Shown: positions 1 to 10,534, counted from the first letter of the stretch. The stretch is 64,000 nucleotides of DNA from JAYREN01 sp963663375 (GCA_963663375.1 OY760195.1:3162001-3226000); one strand, 5' to 3'. The notes: a model not told the origin generated them from the letters alone. Program-made: numbers and translations.

Positions 1-1
1 G

Positions 2-82
2 CAGACCTGGATTGGGAGGCTCGCCCAGGAGATGAAGGAACTGCTTCAGCGGGAACTCAAGGGGAACCCGAACTGGCAGTAG
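2..82 (+). CDS. C-terminal end of an unidentified protein (partial)
   Basis: An open frame enters from the left edge and stops at TAG 80-82, giving 26 residues. The end is charged and helical-looking (QEMKELLQREL) and finishes with NPNW Q. Too little is left to assign a family. It is convergent with the next gene on the minus strand, 33 bases away, which fits a real gene end. It could also be a chance frame. Confidence 0.45.
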   Translation, partial: QTWIGRLAQEMKELLQRELKGNPNWQ

Positions 83-115
83 CCTGCAGAGGACCCGCCG
101 CCGCTGAGGATCGGC

Positions 116-481
116 TCAGCTGCTGGTGGTGGTGCTGGCAACGATCACGGCGGTCGTGGCGGCGGCCATTGCCGCGGCGTGCGCCGTCTGGGCCGCCTGC
201 TCGGCGCCAGCCGGAGCCGAACTCCCACCTGCTACAGCGATGAAACCGGTTCCGAGACCCGAGAGACCGTTGTGCCACTTGACCTCCCCCGTTCCGGGAT
301 CCAGGCAAGTGATCTCGCCGTTGCTGGTGGCGTAGAGCCGGTCGTCGAGCAGGGTCACGCTGGTGACGAACCCCGAGGACCACATTCCGCCGAGCTTGGT
401 TCGCCAGAGCTCGCGGCCGTCGAAACGGTTGAGGGCCACCACGTGGCCGCCGATGCCAAGGAAGATGCGTTCCTGGTTCAT
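116..481 (-). CDS. Small PQQ-type beta-propeller repeat protein
   Basis: A 121-residue protein. Residues 1-85 hold about two PQQ-binding-like propeller blades: VVALNRFDGRELW and ITCLDPGTGEVKW are typical 'D..TG...W' blade motifs. The last 30 residues are low-complexity Ala/Thr/Ser. A full propeller needs seven or eight blades, so this is a blade fragment, a self-assembling short form or a truncated gene. No signal peptide is visible. The start ATG has GGAG six bases upstream, which supports translation. The family is known for binding quinones or for scaffold roles such as BamB. No specific role can be given here. Confidence 0.7.
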   Translation of the reverse strand: MNQERIFLGIGGHVVALNRFDGRELWRTKLGGMWSSGFVTSVTLLDDRLYATSNGEITCLDPGTGEVKWHNGLSGLGTGFIAVAGGSSAPAGAEQAAQTAHAAAMAAATTAVIVASTTTSS

Positions 482-660
482 GGTTCACTCCTGGATCCAG
501 GATGCCTGGCACCCGTTCCCCAGTGGAATACCCATCGCCCAGCGGTTGCGCCGTGGCTCCCACTGGCTGGGCGCATGGGACGGACGGCAGATGGTGCAAA
601 GACGAGGAGCCTACCGGCGCCGTGGCCTTCGATCTTGCTTCCGGGTCTGGGCTTTGTGCT

Positions 661-915
661 TCAGGCCTTCGGTCGCAGGTCCATCAGCGGGGCGCTGCAG
701 TTATGGCAGTTCTGGCGGTGGGGCGGGTTTCGTTCGCCGCAGTGGGCGCAGATCCGGTCCTTCTTCCGGCGGCGCATGTAGAGGCGGAGGTAGAGCAGGA
801 GCCCCAGCAGCACCAGCAGGGCCATCTTTTGGGTGCCGCCCAGCACGATGCCCGTGGGGCTCTTGACGGTCTCCTTGGGGGCCTGGGACTGGAGTTCGAT
901 GGTGGGTTGGCTCAT
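661..915 (-). CDS. Zinc-ribbon membrane protein of unknown function
   Basis: An 84-residue protein with one membrane segment (about residues 29-46, MALLVLLGLLLYL) followed by a basic stretch (RRRKK) and a zinc ribbon made of CAHC and CHNC. The topology predicts a cytoplasmic C-terminal ribbon. ATG 915 is preferred to the TTG one codon upstream because GGAG lies seven bases before it. This start overlaps the stop of the duplicated lepA fragment (TGATG), so the gene is probably translated by coupling to that fragment. No function is recognised. Confidence 0.75.
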   Translation of the reverse strand: MSQPTIELQSQAPKETVKSPTGIVLGGTQKMALLVLLGLLLYLRLYMRRRKKDRICAHCGERNPPHRQNCHNCSAPLMDLRPKA

Positions 916-1159
916 CAATCGTCTCCGACCTTGAGGATCGCCAGGAAACCTCGTCGCGCCGGGCGCCCCGCTCGGGACAGGACATTTAGTCCTGTCCTCT
1001 CGCGGCCCGGCTGCATCTCGGCCTGGGGAATCTCCACGCTGCCGATGGAACTGACGCGGCCCCTCCGTGGGCCGCGCCCTGCGGGCTTCGCCTGCGGCAA
1101 AGTCGCCCTCCGCTCCTGCTTCGGGCTCATCCGCGTCGAATGCTCATGCAAGAAGCTCA

Positions 1160-1160
<1 letters not shown>
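910..1160 (-). pseudogene. Chimeric duplicate of the lepA 3' end with an inserted repeat
   Basis: Directly after lepA an in-frame 81-codon frame runs from ATG 1160, overlapping the lepA stop as TGATG, to a stop at 915. Codons 1-37 contain a repeat-like segment (MSPKQERRAT...). The rest repeats the last codons of LepA (SIGSVEIPQ ... FLAILKVGDD). Bases 910-947 are identical to 1155-1192 (38 bases), and 1022-1049 match 1198-1225 at 27 of 28 bases. Where lepA has 5 bases between these blocks, the copy has 74, so the frame is kept. That insert carries a perfect palindrome with arms GACAGGAC and GTCCTGTC (976-996). It may be translated, since both junctions keep coupled stop/start overlaps, but no function is known. 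Confidence 0.75.
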
Positions 1161-2980
<1,820 letters not shown>

Positions 2981-3093
2981 GAAAAACCTCGAACCCATCA
3001 TTGTACTCGCGGTTGCCTTCGCGGTCTGCTGCTGAATGCCAATCCAACGCTGGTGTTTTACCTTCCGGAGGCGCACGCGCGGTGTAGTGTAAT

Positions 3094-3948
3094 GTGATGC
3101 AATGGCCTGACAGACCGGGCCCCGTGTGCGAGGACAGATTCTTGGAGCCCACTCAAGAGCCAGGCCGCATTCTTCTGGTCGATGACCTTGCCCTGTTCCG
3201 GCGGCTGTTGCCCGTCCGCTTGGGAGCCCTTGGGCGCGAAGTTGAATCCGTGCCCAACGTCGAGGAAGCCCGACACTATCTCGCCCGCCGTCGGCCCATA
3301 CTCATCTTGCTGGACGTGATCATGCCCGGCACCGATGGTTTCGTGTTCTGCCGGGAGCTGAAGGCGGAACCCCGTACGCGAGATATTCCCGTCATCATGC
3401 TCACGGATCTGAAGGCCAACGCCCACGATCGCAGCCTGGAGGCCGGGGCGGACGACTACATGCCCAAGCGCATCGATGATGCGGTGATGCGCATCCGGGT
3501 GCAGCTCCACATGCACCTGATGGAACTTCGCAAGAAGGTCAACGGCGCACCGATCCAAGTGGGGCCATCCAGCATCCTGCTGGCCTCGGGGTCACCGATC
3601 CTCCAGGCCCAGCTGCGGGCCCAGTTCGCCCAGGAGGGGCACAGCACCCGGATCCTGGAGCGGCCCTCCGAGGTGCCCTCCGGTGTTCTGCCCCAGGATC
3701 GACTGCTTGTGATGGACATGGACCTCGGCCTGGAGGAGGTGCACGAGGCCCTGGCGGAACTGCGCATGGATCCCACCACGGCGGGTCTGCCCATCCTGCT
3801 GCTCTGCGGGAAAGAACAACTCGAAGAGCTCACCGCCATCGAATTCATGGTGGATGACGTGCTTTGGAAGCCCCTCAATGCCCAGGTCAGTCGCCATCGG
3901 CTGCGCTACCTGCTGGAGCTGGGCCACCGCACCTTCGGTCCCGCCTGA
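3094..3948 (+). CDS. Response regulator with two receiver domains, the second degenerate
   Basis: A protein of up to 284 residues with no output domain. The first receiver (about residues 25-145) has the acidic pair VDD (30-31), phosphoacceptor D74 in LLDVIMPGTDG, T104 and K125. The second (about 158-275) keeps a possible acceptor (VMDMD, 208-210) and K259-P260 but lacks the acidic metal-binding pair, so it is probably a protein-interaction module. The start is uncertain. ATG 3094 or 3097 have weak signals, while TTG 3142 has AGGA seven bases upstream and would begin just before the receiver. It is divergent from lepA. The partner kinase is not adjacent. Confidence 0.85.
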   Translation: MMQWPDRPGPVCEDRFLEPTQEPGRILLVDDLALFRRLLPVRLGALGREVESVPNVEEARHYLARRRPILILLDVIMPGTDGFVFCRELKAEPRTRDIPVIMLTDLKANAHDRSLEAGADDYMPKRIDDAVMRIRVQLHMHLMELRKKVNGAPIQVGPSSILLASGSPILQAQLRAQFAQEGHSTRILERPSEVPSGVLPQDRLLVMDMDLGLEEVHEALAELRMDPTTAGLPILLLCGKEQLEELTAIEFMVDDVLWKPLNAQVSRHRLRYLLELGHRTFGPA

Positions 3949-3952
3949 TATG

Positions 3953-4047
3953 AACGAGGGGGGACCGCCTGCTCGCCTTTGGCTCGCGATGTCCCCCTTC
4001 GTGCTCCCCCACATGGTGTCCAGGCCAAGCCCGGACACCATGTCTGG
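3953..4047 (+). repeat. Dispersed double-hairpin repeat, single copy
   Basis: A 95-base unit made of two stem-loops. The first is GGGGGGAC (3958-3965) with GTCCCCC (3991-3997). The second is ATGGTGTCC with GGACACCAT, ending at 4042. The same unit occurs twice in tandem in the opposite orientation at 23511-23694. It lies between the double-receiver gene and the secreted peptidase. The start codon of the peptidase (ATG 4040) is inside the second stem, so it could act as terminator, RNA-stability element or translation control. Confidence 0.8.
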
Positions 4048-5533
4048 CCTTGACGTGAGGCTCAGAAGCGTTCTGGCCCTCTTCCTTCTGTCGGTTTCGG
4101 CCTGGGCCGCGCCTTTGGAGGGAAGGATCACCGACGGTGAGCGGGGACTGCCGGGGGTTCGCATCTACCCGGATCGGCTGCACCGGGTGGGGCCCGAAGC
4201 CCTGGCCCCGTGGGTAATCACGGACGCGGAGGGCCGGTTCCGCCTCGAGCTGGAGGCCTCGGACACCCTGCTGGCGGTGGAAAAGTCGGGCTACCAGCGG
4301 GATCTCGTTCCCCTGGCAGAGTTCCAGCGGCCCCTGGTGATGCGGGCCGCGCCGGAATTCCGGGTGGAGAAGGCGCTGGTGGTGCGCGTTGCCTTTCCCG
4401 ATGAAAAGGGGCGGCTCAGCGATGATGAACTCAGATCCCTGCTGTTCGGGCGCCAGCCCGGGCGCTCCAGCGCCGCCAATTATGTGTATGAGGTCTCCAA
4501 GGGCAGCCTGGAACTGGAGGAAGGGGCCATCCTGCACTTGGAGGATCCCACTCACCCGCCACCCCGGGGCGACGCCCAGCGGGATGCCATTTCCGAGTGG
4601 GTGCTGGCGCAGCTGCGCGGCGTCGATCTCAAGGATTTTGATCGGGTCGACAACCGCACCGGCGCGCGGAAGCCCGATGGCAAGCCCGATCACCTGTGGA
4701 TCATCGCCCCGGGCCTGGCCCGCAACGCCACCACCGATCCGGCGCACCTGTCCGCCAGCAGCTTCCTGCTGCCGCTGCCCTGGAAGCGCACTCGGCGCTG
4801 GGGCGTGGTGTTCTTCGCGGAGGAAACTCCCCTGGGAAACATCGTCCACGAGCTCTTTCACGCCATGGGTGAGCACCGGGTGGATGATCTCTACCTGGAC
4901 TGCGATCGACCCATGACCGCAGGCATCTGGGATCTCATGGACGCGGGGCAGTACCGAGGGTGGGACCGCGTGCCGCCCAAGGGGGGCGACTGGCAGAGCG
5001 ACGTAGGCTACAGCCCCTCCCACCCCGGCGGTTGGGTGCGGAGCGAGCTCTGGTACCGGGGGCGATTCGCGGCCACGGTGAAAACGCTGAAGGTCGGTCG
5101 GGACTGGACCGGCTGGTTGGAGCCCCTGGCGCGGGCTCCGGGGGATCTGCCCCAGCGGCTGCTGGTGTCCGACCCCCGGTCCAAGGGCTGTTTCTGGGAA
5201 CTGAACCTTCGCCCCGCCTGGGGTTTCGACCGGGGCCGCATCGGTGACCGCTGGGGGCCTGGCTTCGAGGGCCTGGTGGTCGCCCACATCGACCCCGCCC
5301 TGCTCAGCGAGGATGAACCCCGGGGCCCTGTGCGAGTGGTGGACGCCCATCCGGGAACCCCCGACCCCGAGGCCCCCCGCCTTCCCTGCGGGCGCTGGGA
5401 ACTGGACGATGCGGCCTTCAACCTGGGTCAGGGCGAAATTCCGAAGGGCAGCGATGGCCCCCTCTCCTGGGAGATCCTGGCCAAGGACGAAGGCGGGCGG
5501 ATGCAGGTGCGGGTGCGGCTCCGGACACGCTAG
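4040..5533 (+). CDS. Secreted M6-like zinc metalloprotease with carboxypeptidase-regulatory-like domain
   Basis: A 497-residue protein. Residues 1-24 form a signal peptide (SVLALFLLSVSAWAA, cleavage near AWA-APLEG). Residues 25-100 look like a carboxypeptidase-regulatory beta-sandwich (EGRITDGERGLPGVRIYP ... DAEGRF). The peptidase part has the zinc motif HELFHAMGE, that is HExxH followed by a conserved G and E, resembling the M6/immune-inhibitor-A group. A downstream WDLMDAG segment matches the M6 pattern 'WDxM'. It should act outside the cytoplasmic membrane on protein substrates. ATG 4040 starts directly before the signal peptide but has no ribosome binding site and lies in a repeat hairpin. 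GTG 4055 is an alternative. Confidence 0.8.
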   Translation: MSGLDVRLRSVLALFLLSVSAWAAPLEGRITDGERGLPGVRIYPDRLHRVGPEALAPWVITDAEGRFRLELEASDTLLAVEKSGYQRDLVPLAEFQRPLVMRAAPEFRVEKALVVRVAFPDEKGRLSDDELRSLLFGRQPGRSSAANYVYEVSKGSLELEEGAILHLEDPTHPPPRGDAQRDAISEWVLAQLRGVDLKDFDRVDNRTGARKPDGKPDHLWIIAPGLARNATTDPAHLSASSFLLPLPWKRTRRWGVVFFAEETPLGNIVHELFHAMGEHRVDDLYLDCDRPMTAGIWDLMDAGQYRGWDRVPPKGGDWQSDVGYSPSHPGGWVRSELWYRGRFAATVKTLKVGRDWTGWLEPLARAPGDLPQRLLVSDPRSKGCFWELNLRPAWGFDRGRIGDRWGPGFEGLVVAHIDPALLSEDEPRGPVRVVDAHPGTPDPEAPRLPCGRWELDDAAFNLGQGEIPKGSDGPLSWEILAKDEGGRMQVRVRLRTR

Positions 5534-5562
5534 CATCAAGGCATATCCGCCAAGGTGAACCC

Positions 5563-6051
5563 GTGCGTCCAATCGCTCTCGCTACCCTTCTCCTGCCTGC
5601 CGCGCTCCTGGCCCAGACGCCTTCCAGGGATGAAGCCGCGGTCGCCTCAGTGATGGACGATTGGCATCTCGCCGCCGCCCGGGCCGACGAGACGCGGTAT
5701 TTCGACCACCTCCGGGAGGGGGCGGTCTTCCTGGGGACCGATGCCACCGAACGCTGGACCAAGGCCGAATTCCAGGTGTGGGCCCACCCCTTCTTCCTGC
5801 GAGGGCGGGCCTGGTCCTTCCGAGCTAAAAATCGAAGGATTGCCTTCTCGGTGGACTGCAAGACGGCCTGGTTCGATGAGGCTCTCGATACGCCCAACCT
5901 GGGCCCCGCCCGGGGCAGCGGAGTGCTGGTGAAGGAGCAGGGCCGCTGGCGCATCGCCCAGTACAACCTGGGCGTACCCATCCCCAATGCCCTCATGGCC
6001 ACCTTCAAGGCGCAGATCGAGGCCCACCTGAAGGCCGTGGCGCCGAAATAG
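5563..6051 (+). CDS. Exported SnoaL/NTF2-like protein
   Basis: A 162-residue protein with a short signal peptide (residues 1-17, ending LLAQ) and an NTF2-like cone fold: VASVMDDWHLAAARADETRYFDHL, then FLGTDATERWTK and a C-terminal GRWRIAQYNL strand. This matches the 'SnoaL-like / DUF4440' pattern of small periplasmic or secreted proteins that bind hydrophobic ligands. No catalytic residues can be assigned. The GTG start has AAGGTG five bases upstream. The gene follows the M6 peptidase by 29 bases, so the two may be co-transcribed. Confidence 0.7.
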   Translation: MRPIALATLLLPAALLAQTPSRDEAAVASVMDDWHLAAARADETRYFDHLREGAVFLGTDATERWTKAEFQVWAHPFFLRGRAWSFRAKNRRIAFSVDCKTAWFDEALDTPNLGPARGSGVLVKEQGRWRIAQYNLGVPIPNALMATFKAQIEAHLKAVAPK

Positions 6052-6053
6052 GC

Positions 6054-6977
6054 TCAGGCCTTCCCCACCTTGAACAGCCAGTACATGGCCTCCCGGTCCG
6101 CGGTCCAGGCCGGGGCCAGGAAGCGCAGGGCGGCGGCGGCTTCTTCGGGGCTGCCGGGTGCCGCGACAGATGGGAATTCTTTGGGGAGCCGGATCTGGCC
6201 CGTGAGGAAGCCTTCGACGTGGGGATTCAAGGCGCGGGCCTGCGCCAGGCTCTTGAGGGCCACCTTCTCCTGCTTGAGCCGCAGATGCAGCAGCACGGTC
6301 ATGTAGGCCCAGACGGGGCCGGGGTCGGCCTCGAAGGACTGCAGGAGCTTCTTAAGGGGCTGAGTCTGGCCCAGGCAGGCGTAGCAGCGGGCCAAGTGGT
6401 AGCGCACGGTCTGGGGATCGCCCTTAGTGAAGCGCAGCAGGGCCTGGAAATGGGGCAGGGCCTCCTTGAGTTTGCCCGAGCGCTCCAGCAGGGTGGCCAG
6501 GGCCAAGCGGGCGCGCAGGTACGGGCGGGCCTCCACTCGGCCCCAGAGCTGGCCCTTGTTTTCACTGATGAAGGCTTCGCCCAGTTCCAGCTCGGCCTTG
6601 ACGGCCACTTCCTTCATGCGGTGGGCGGCCTCCTCGGGGCCCACGGCTTCGGCGCCCGCCAGGGCATTCTGGGCGTCGATGCAGTCGGGATCGAGTTCCA
6701 GGGCCTGGGTGGCCAGGGCTCTGGCCTCGGCGGGATTGGAGGCCTCCAGGGCCTGGAAGGCCAGTTCCTGGGCCTCTTCCTTGGCATCGCTGCCCGCCTC
6801 GCTGCGGATCTCCGCCAGGGGCCGGCCCTTGAAGCCTTCGAGGAAGGCGCGAAAGGCCGATTCATCCTCGAACTCCTGGCGGGCCTGGATGCGGTCCACG
6901 GCCCGGAGCAGGCGCTCCGTGTCGAAGGGACGGGCGGGGGCTTCGGGCGCGGGATCGCTCGGCAGGACTTCGGCCAT
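6054..6977 (-). CDS. TPR protein, possibly ST7-like
   Basis: A 307-residue soluble protein made mainly of tetratricopeptide-type helices: AEARALATQALELDPDCIDAQNAL, then RPYLRARLALATLLERSGKLKEALPHFQALL and TVRYHLARCYACLG. The middle and end resemble the ST7 family of TPR proteins found in eukaryotes and scattered bacteria, but this is a recollection of pattern only. The start at 6977 is chosen for the perfect GGAGG six bases upstream. It is convergent with the SnoaL gene, with 2 bases between stops. It probably mediates protein interactions; no partner is evident. Confidence 0.7.
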   Translation of the reverse strand: MAEVLPSDPAPEAPARPFDTERLLRAVDRIQARQEFEDESAFRAFLEGFKGRPLAEIRSEAGSDAKEEAQELAFQALEASNPAEARALATQALELDPDCIDAQNALAGAEAVGPEEAAHRMKEVAVKAELELGEAFISENKGQLWGRVEARPYLRARLALATLLERSGKLKEALPHFQALLRFTKGDPQTVRYHLARCYACLGQTQPLKKLLQSFEADPGPVWAYMTVLLHLRLKQEKVALKSLAQARALNPHVEGFLTGQIRLPKEFPSVAAPGSPEEAAAALRFLAPAWTADREAMYWLFKVGKA

Positions 6978-7018
6978 GGCGCACCTCCAAGGTTTATCAA
7001 TGTCGCAGGATAACAAAA

Positions 7019-7047
7019 GAAGCCGCCGGAGTTCCGGCGGCTTCTTT
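7019..7047 (-). terminator. Rho-independent terminator of the M16 peptidase operon
   Basis: An 11-base-pair stem, GAAGCCGCCGG / CCGGCGGCTTC with a 4-base loop, lies 16 bases past the stop of the second M16 gene. On the minus strand it is followed by a T-rich run (CTTCTTTTG). It separates the operon from the TPR gene on the same strand. Confidence 0.85.
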
Positions 7048-7062
7048 GCGTGAGGCCCAGGG

Positions 7063-8541
7063 CTACTTGATGGGCTTCATGGTGAGGGGGTCGCGCAGGG
7101 GGAGCTTGACCACCGGCAGCTTGGCCACTTCGCTCAGCTTGCCCGGGTGCTCCTTGTCGCCCGCCTCGAGATCGGCGGGCTTGCCGCCCACCACGAGGAT
7201 GGCGGCCTTTTCGGAGGACAGGTATTTCTGGGCCACACGCTGCACATCGGCGGCGGTGACGGCGTTGATGCGATCGCGATAGGTCTGGTAGTAGTCATCG
7301 GGCGTGCCCGTGAGTTCCATGCCGAGGAAGACCTGGGCCACGACGGCCTTGGTGCCGAAGGTGTCCGGGAGGCCATCGATGATGGAGCCCTTCGTGACCT
7401 TCAGTTCGTCCTCGGAAACGGGCTCGCGCTTGATGCGCTCCATCTCTGCCAGGGCCAGGCGGATGCCGTAGGCCACGGTGGGGACCTTGGTCTGGAAGAG
7501 GGCCGTGAAGGTGCCTGTGTAGTATTGCCCGGGGCTGAAGTAGGAGCCCACGGAGTAGGCAAGCCCCTCGTCGCTGCGGATCTTCTTCACCATGCGGGCG
7601 GTGAAGCCGCCGCCGCCCAGGATGTCATTCATCACCTCTACGGCGGGCCAATCGGGGTCGGTTTGGCGCAGGCCGGGCAGATTGATGGTGACCCGGCCCT
7701 GGTTCACGTCCTTCTCGACTACATAGATGCCGGGCTGGATGGTGTGCTCGGGGGCGGGCACCTTGGGGCTTACCTTCGCGTCCTTGCCGGCCTTGAGGGC
7801 GCCCAGGGTCTCGTTGAGGAGCTTTTCGACGGCCTTGCGGTCGAAGTTGCCGCTCACGGTGACGATCATGTTCTGGGGGGTGAGAACACGGGCGTGGAAG
7901 GCCTGAAGGTCCTCGCGGGTGATGGCGTCGAGGCTGGCGGCCGTCGTGAAGCGGTTGGTGAAATGCTTCTCGCCGGTGGTGAGCAGGCCCTGCTGGTAGC
8001 GCTCGATGGAGGTGGTGTCATCGTTGCGGCGTTCGATCTGCTGGCGGGTGTTCTTCTTGGCCAAGTCGATGCGGTCCTGCTGGAAGGCGGGCTCGGTGAT
8101 CACTTCCATCATCAGGCCGAGGCCTTCCTTCAGCTGCTTGGACAGCAGGTTAAGGTTGAGGCCGACACCGGCTTGGGACACATTGCTGCTGAAGTTGGCG
8201 GCGAGCAGGTCCAGCTTCTCGTCCATCTTCTCGGCAGGCGTCTTGGTGGTGCCGCCGCTGCGGAGCAGGTTGCCCATGAGGGCTCCTGTGCCTTCTTTTC
8301 CTGCGGGATCCAGGTAGGTTCCGCCCTTGATGACCAGGGTGAGGTTGACCAAAGGCTGGCCCGCGGCATCGGGCACGAGGAAGGCTGTGATGCCGTTCTT
8401 CAGCTTGATGCGGGAGTCCTTGATCTTGGGGACCTGGAAGCTGATGGGCTTGACCGCGATCTTCTCGGGACGGTCGGGGATGGCCTGGGCCGAAAGGGTG
8501 GTGGCGCCCACGAGGGCGGCGAGTGCGAATCGGGTCAGCAT
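7063..8541 (-). CDS. M16-family peptidase, non-catalytic subunit
   Basis: A 492-residue exported protein (signal peptide about residues 1-20, ATTLSAQA). It has the insulinase/processing-peptidase fold, but the place of the zinc motif HxxEH reads GTGALMGNLL, so the zinc ligands are missing. It keeps the C-terminal substrate-binding pair typical of the inactive partner (R and Y around IRSDEGLAYS). In two-subunit M16B enzymes an active and an inactive protein form a closed chamber that degrades peptides. ATG 8541 overlaps the stop of the active-subunit gene (TGATG) with GGAGG seven bases upstream, which predicts translational coupling. Confidence 0.9.
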   Translation of the reverse strand: MLTRFALAALVGATTLSAQAIPDRPEKIAVKPISFQVPKIKDSRIKLKNGITAFLVPDAAGQPLVNLTLVIKGGTYLDPAGKEGTGALMGNLLRSGGTTKTPAEKMDEKLDLLAANFSSNVSQAGVGLNLNLLSKQLKEGLGLMMEVITEPAFQQDRIDLAKKNTRQQIERRNDDTTSIERYQQGLLTTGEKHFTNRFTTAASLDAITREDLQAFHARVLTPQNMIVTVSGNFDRKAVEKLLNETLGALKAGKDAKVSPKVPAPEHTIQPGIYVVEKDVNQGRVTINLPGLRQTDPDWPAVEVMNDILGGGGFTARMVKKIRSDEGLAYSVGSYFSPGQYYTGTFTALFQTKVPTVAYGIRLALAEMERIKREPVSEDELKVTKGSIIDGLPDTFGTKAVVAQVFLGMELTGTPDDYYQTYRDRINAVTAADVQRVAQKYLSSEKAAILVVGGKPADLEAGDKEHPGKLSEVAKLPVVKLPLRDPLTMKPIK

Positions 8542-10274
8542 CACTTGGCCTCCAGCTTGGCGATGCGCTCGCGCAGCTTCTTGATCAGGTATTCGAAGAG
8601 GGGCTTCACCTGCTCGGGCACCTGGCCCGCCTGGGTCTCCATCTGGCCGAGGCCGGCCTTGAGCTTGGTGGCGTCCGTCTCCTTCTCGAACTGGGCCACG
8701 GCGGCCTTGGCATTGCCCTGGAACTGTTCGGGCAGTTTGGCCAGTTCGGGATCCACCGGCGCGCCGTTGGCCTTGCGGGTGTAGATGGCGACGCTGCGGT
8801 TGTCCTTGGTGAAGTAATCCTTGGCCACCCGCTGCACATCGGCCAGGGTGACGGCATCCGTCTTGGCGGGGTCCTCCAGGAATGCCTTGTAGCCGGTGGT
8901 GGCATCGGCGATAGCCAACTGGATGGTGAGGCCCATGTTGTCCTCGAGGCGGCGGAAGGAATTGGCCTGTGCCTGGTTCTTGGCCTTGGTCAGCTCCTGC
9001 TCATTGACGCCTTCCTTCTGGATCTTCTCCAGCTCCCGATAGACGGCCTGTTCCACGGCCTCGGGCTTCTGCTCGGCAGTGGCGGTGCCGTTGATGACGA
9101 AGGTGCCGCCGTACTTCATGCCCTCCATGCTGGCGCTGACGCGGGTGGCGACCTTCTGTCCCTCGACGAGGGACTTGTACAGGCGCCCCGAGCGGCCATT
9201 GAGGACGCTGGCCAGCACTTCCAGGGCATTGCTGTCCTTGTGGCCCGCGGGGACGGCCTTGTAGACGATCTTTGCGCTGGGCGTGGTCTCGGCCTCGGCG
9301 AACATGCGCTTCTCGGCCAGCTGCTTGGGTTCGAGGGTGATGATCTCGGGCACGCCCTTGGGGTTTGCGGGGATGCGGCCGAAGTAGCGCTCGCAGAGGG
9401 CGATGGCTTCATCGCTCTTGAAGTCGCCCACCAGCACGGTGGTCAGGTTGTTGGGCGCGTAGTAGGTGGCGAAGAACTCGTTGGCCTGCTCGCGGGTGAG
9501 GCTGGAGACATCGCTGGGCCAGCCGATGACGGGCCAGTGGTAGGGGTGGGCCATCCATACCATGGCCTCGAAGGTCTCCTCGAACTTGCCGGTGGGGGTG
9601 GATTCCGTGCGCAGACGGCGCTCCTCGCCCACCACGTCGCGCTCCTTGTAGAACTCGCGGAACACGGGCTGCAGCAGACGCTCGGATTCCATCCAGCTCC
9701 AGAGCTCCAGGCGGTTGGAGGGAACGGTGAGCATGTAGCAGGTGGCATCCTGGTATGTGAAGGCGTTGAGCCCATTGGCACCGGCCTGGGTGTAGATCTT
9801 GGAGTATTCGTCCTTGACCAGCAGCTCCTGCTGCTCCTTCACGAGCTTTTCCATCTCCTCCACGAGCTTCTGGTGCTGGGGAGAGCGGAACTTGGGGTCG
9901 CGCATGTCGGCGATCTCACCGGCCAATTCCTTCTTGCGGAGGATCGACTCCTCCTTGCGGATCTCAGCCTGGATGCGGTCCTGGGCGGCATTGATTTCCA
10001 GGTCACGGGTGATATTGCTGGTGCCGATGGTCTTCGAGCCCTTGAACATCATGTGCTCAAAGAGGTGGGCCACACCGGTCATGCCGGGCTTCTCGTTGGC
10101 GCTGCCGGCGCGCACGATCCAGGCCGCCGAAACGGTGGGCTTGTCATGGCGCTCGACCATGAGCAGGCGCATGCCGTTGGAGAGGGTGTGTTCCTTGACG
10201 GGGACGGTCTGAGCCAGAAGGGGTGCCGCAGCGACCAGCGCAGCAACGATCCCTCGGCCCGGGGAGATGGCCAT
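8541..10274 (-). CDS. M16-family zinc peptidase, catalytic subunit
   Basis: A 577-residue exported metallopeptidase with a signal peptide (residues 1-22, VAAAPLLAQT). The zinc motif HLFEH (H70, E73, H74) is intact in the usual context AHLFEHMMFKG. A charged helical insertion follows (about residues 95-150, many E/K/R), which is longer than in the partner. It is expected to degrade small unfolded proteins or peptides in the periplasm together with the downstream inactive subunit. First gene of a two-gene operon. An intergenic region of 260 bases lies upstream. Confidence 0.92.
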   Translation of the reverse strand: MAISPGRGIVAALVAAAPLLAQTVPVKEHTLSNGMRLLMVERHDKPTVSAAWIVRAGSANEKPGMTGVAHLFEHMMFKGSKTIGTSNITRDLEINAAQDRIQAEIRKEESILRKKELAGEIADMRDPKFRSPQHQKLVEEMEKLVKEQQELLVKDEYSKIYTQAGANGLNAFTYQDATCYMLTVPSNRLELWSWMESERLLQPVFREFYKERDVVGEERRLRTESTPTGKFEETFEAMVWMAHPYHWPVIGWPSDVSSLTREQANEFFATYYAPNNLTTVLVGDFKSDEAIALCERYFGRIPANPKGVPEIITLEPKQLAEKRMFAEAETTPSAKIVYKAVPAGHKDSNALEVLASVLNGRSGRLYKSLVEGQKVATRVSASMEGMKYGGTFVINGTATAEQKPEAVEQAVYRELEKIQKEGVNEQELTKAKNQAQANSFRRLEDNMGLTIQLAIADATTGYKAFLEDPAKTDAVTLADVQRVAKDYFTKDNRSVAIYTRKANGAPVDPELAKLPEQFQGNAKAAVAQFEKETDATKLKAGLGQMETQAGQVPEQVKPLFEYLIKKLRERIAKLEAK

Positions 10275-10534
10275 GATGCCTCCTTGATGGGTGAAATGGA
10301 TGGGTTCGGGGAGAAGTAATTCCTAGAGGGCACGAAACCGCGAACCAGGAAAAAAACTACCTCAGGGTTAGGAATAGGACAGATCCAGACTACCAACCCG
10401 GAGCCGGGCTGTCGCCACCCGCAGGGTGAATGGTGCGCTCCAACCCATGAGTGGTGACGTGACAGGGGCCAGCGGCTGGGCCGATTCTGGGTGCTTGGAG
10501 CTCTCCGTGGTGGGAGCCCACCAGAGGGTCCGAT

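Noticed and set aside
3887..5572. Long frame antisense to the M6-like peptidase
   Set aside because: No family motifs, Pro/Gly/His-rich; the sense frame has a signal peptide and zinc motif.
8523..10319. Long frame antisense to the M16 catalytic gene
   Set aside because: Low-complexity Gly/Leu composition, typical shadow of a GC-rich gene.
10275..10534. Possible gene or terminator in the 260-base gap before the M16 operon
   Set aside because: Only a short TGGTGGG/CCCACCA stem without a T run; no coding frame with a start signal.
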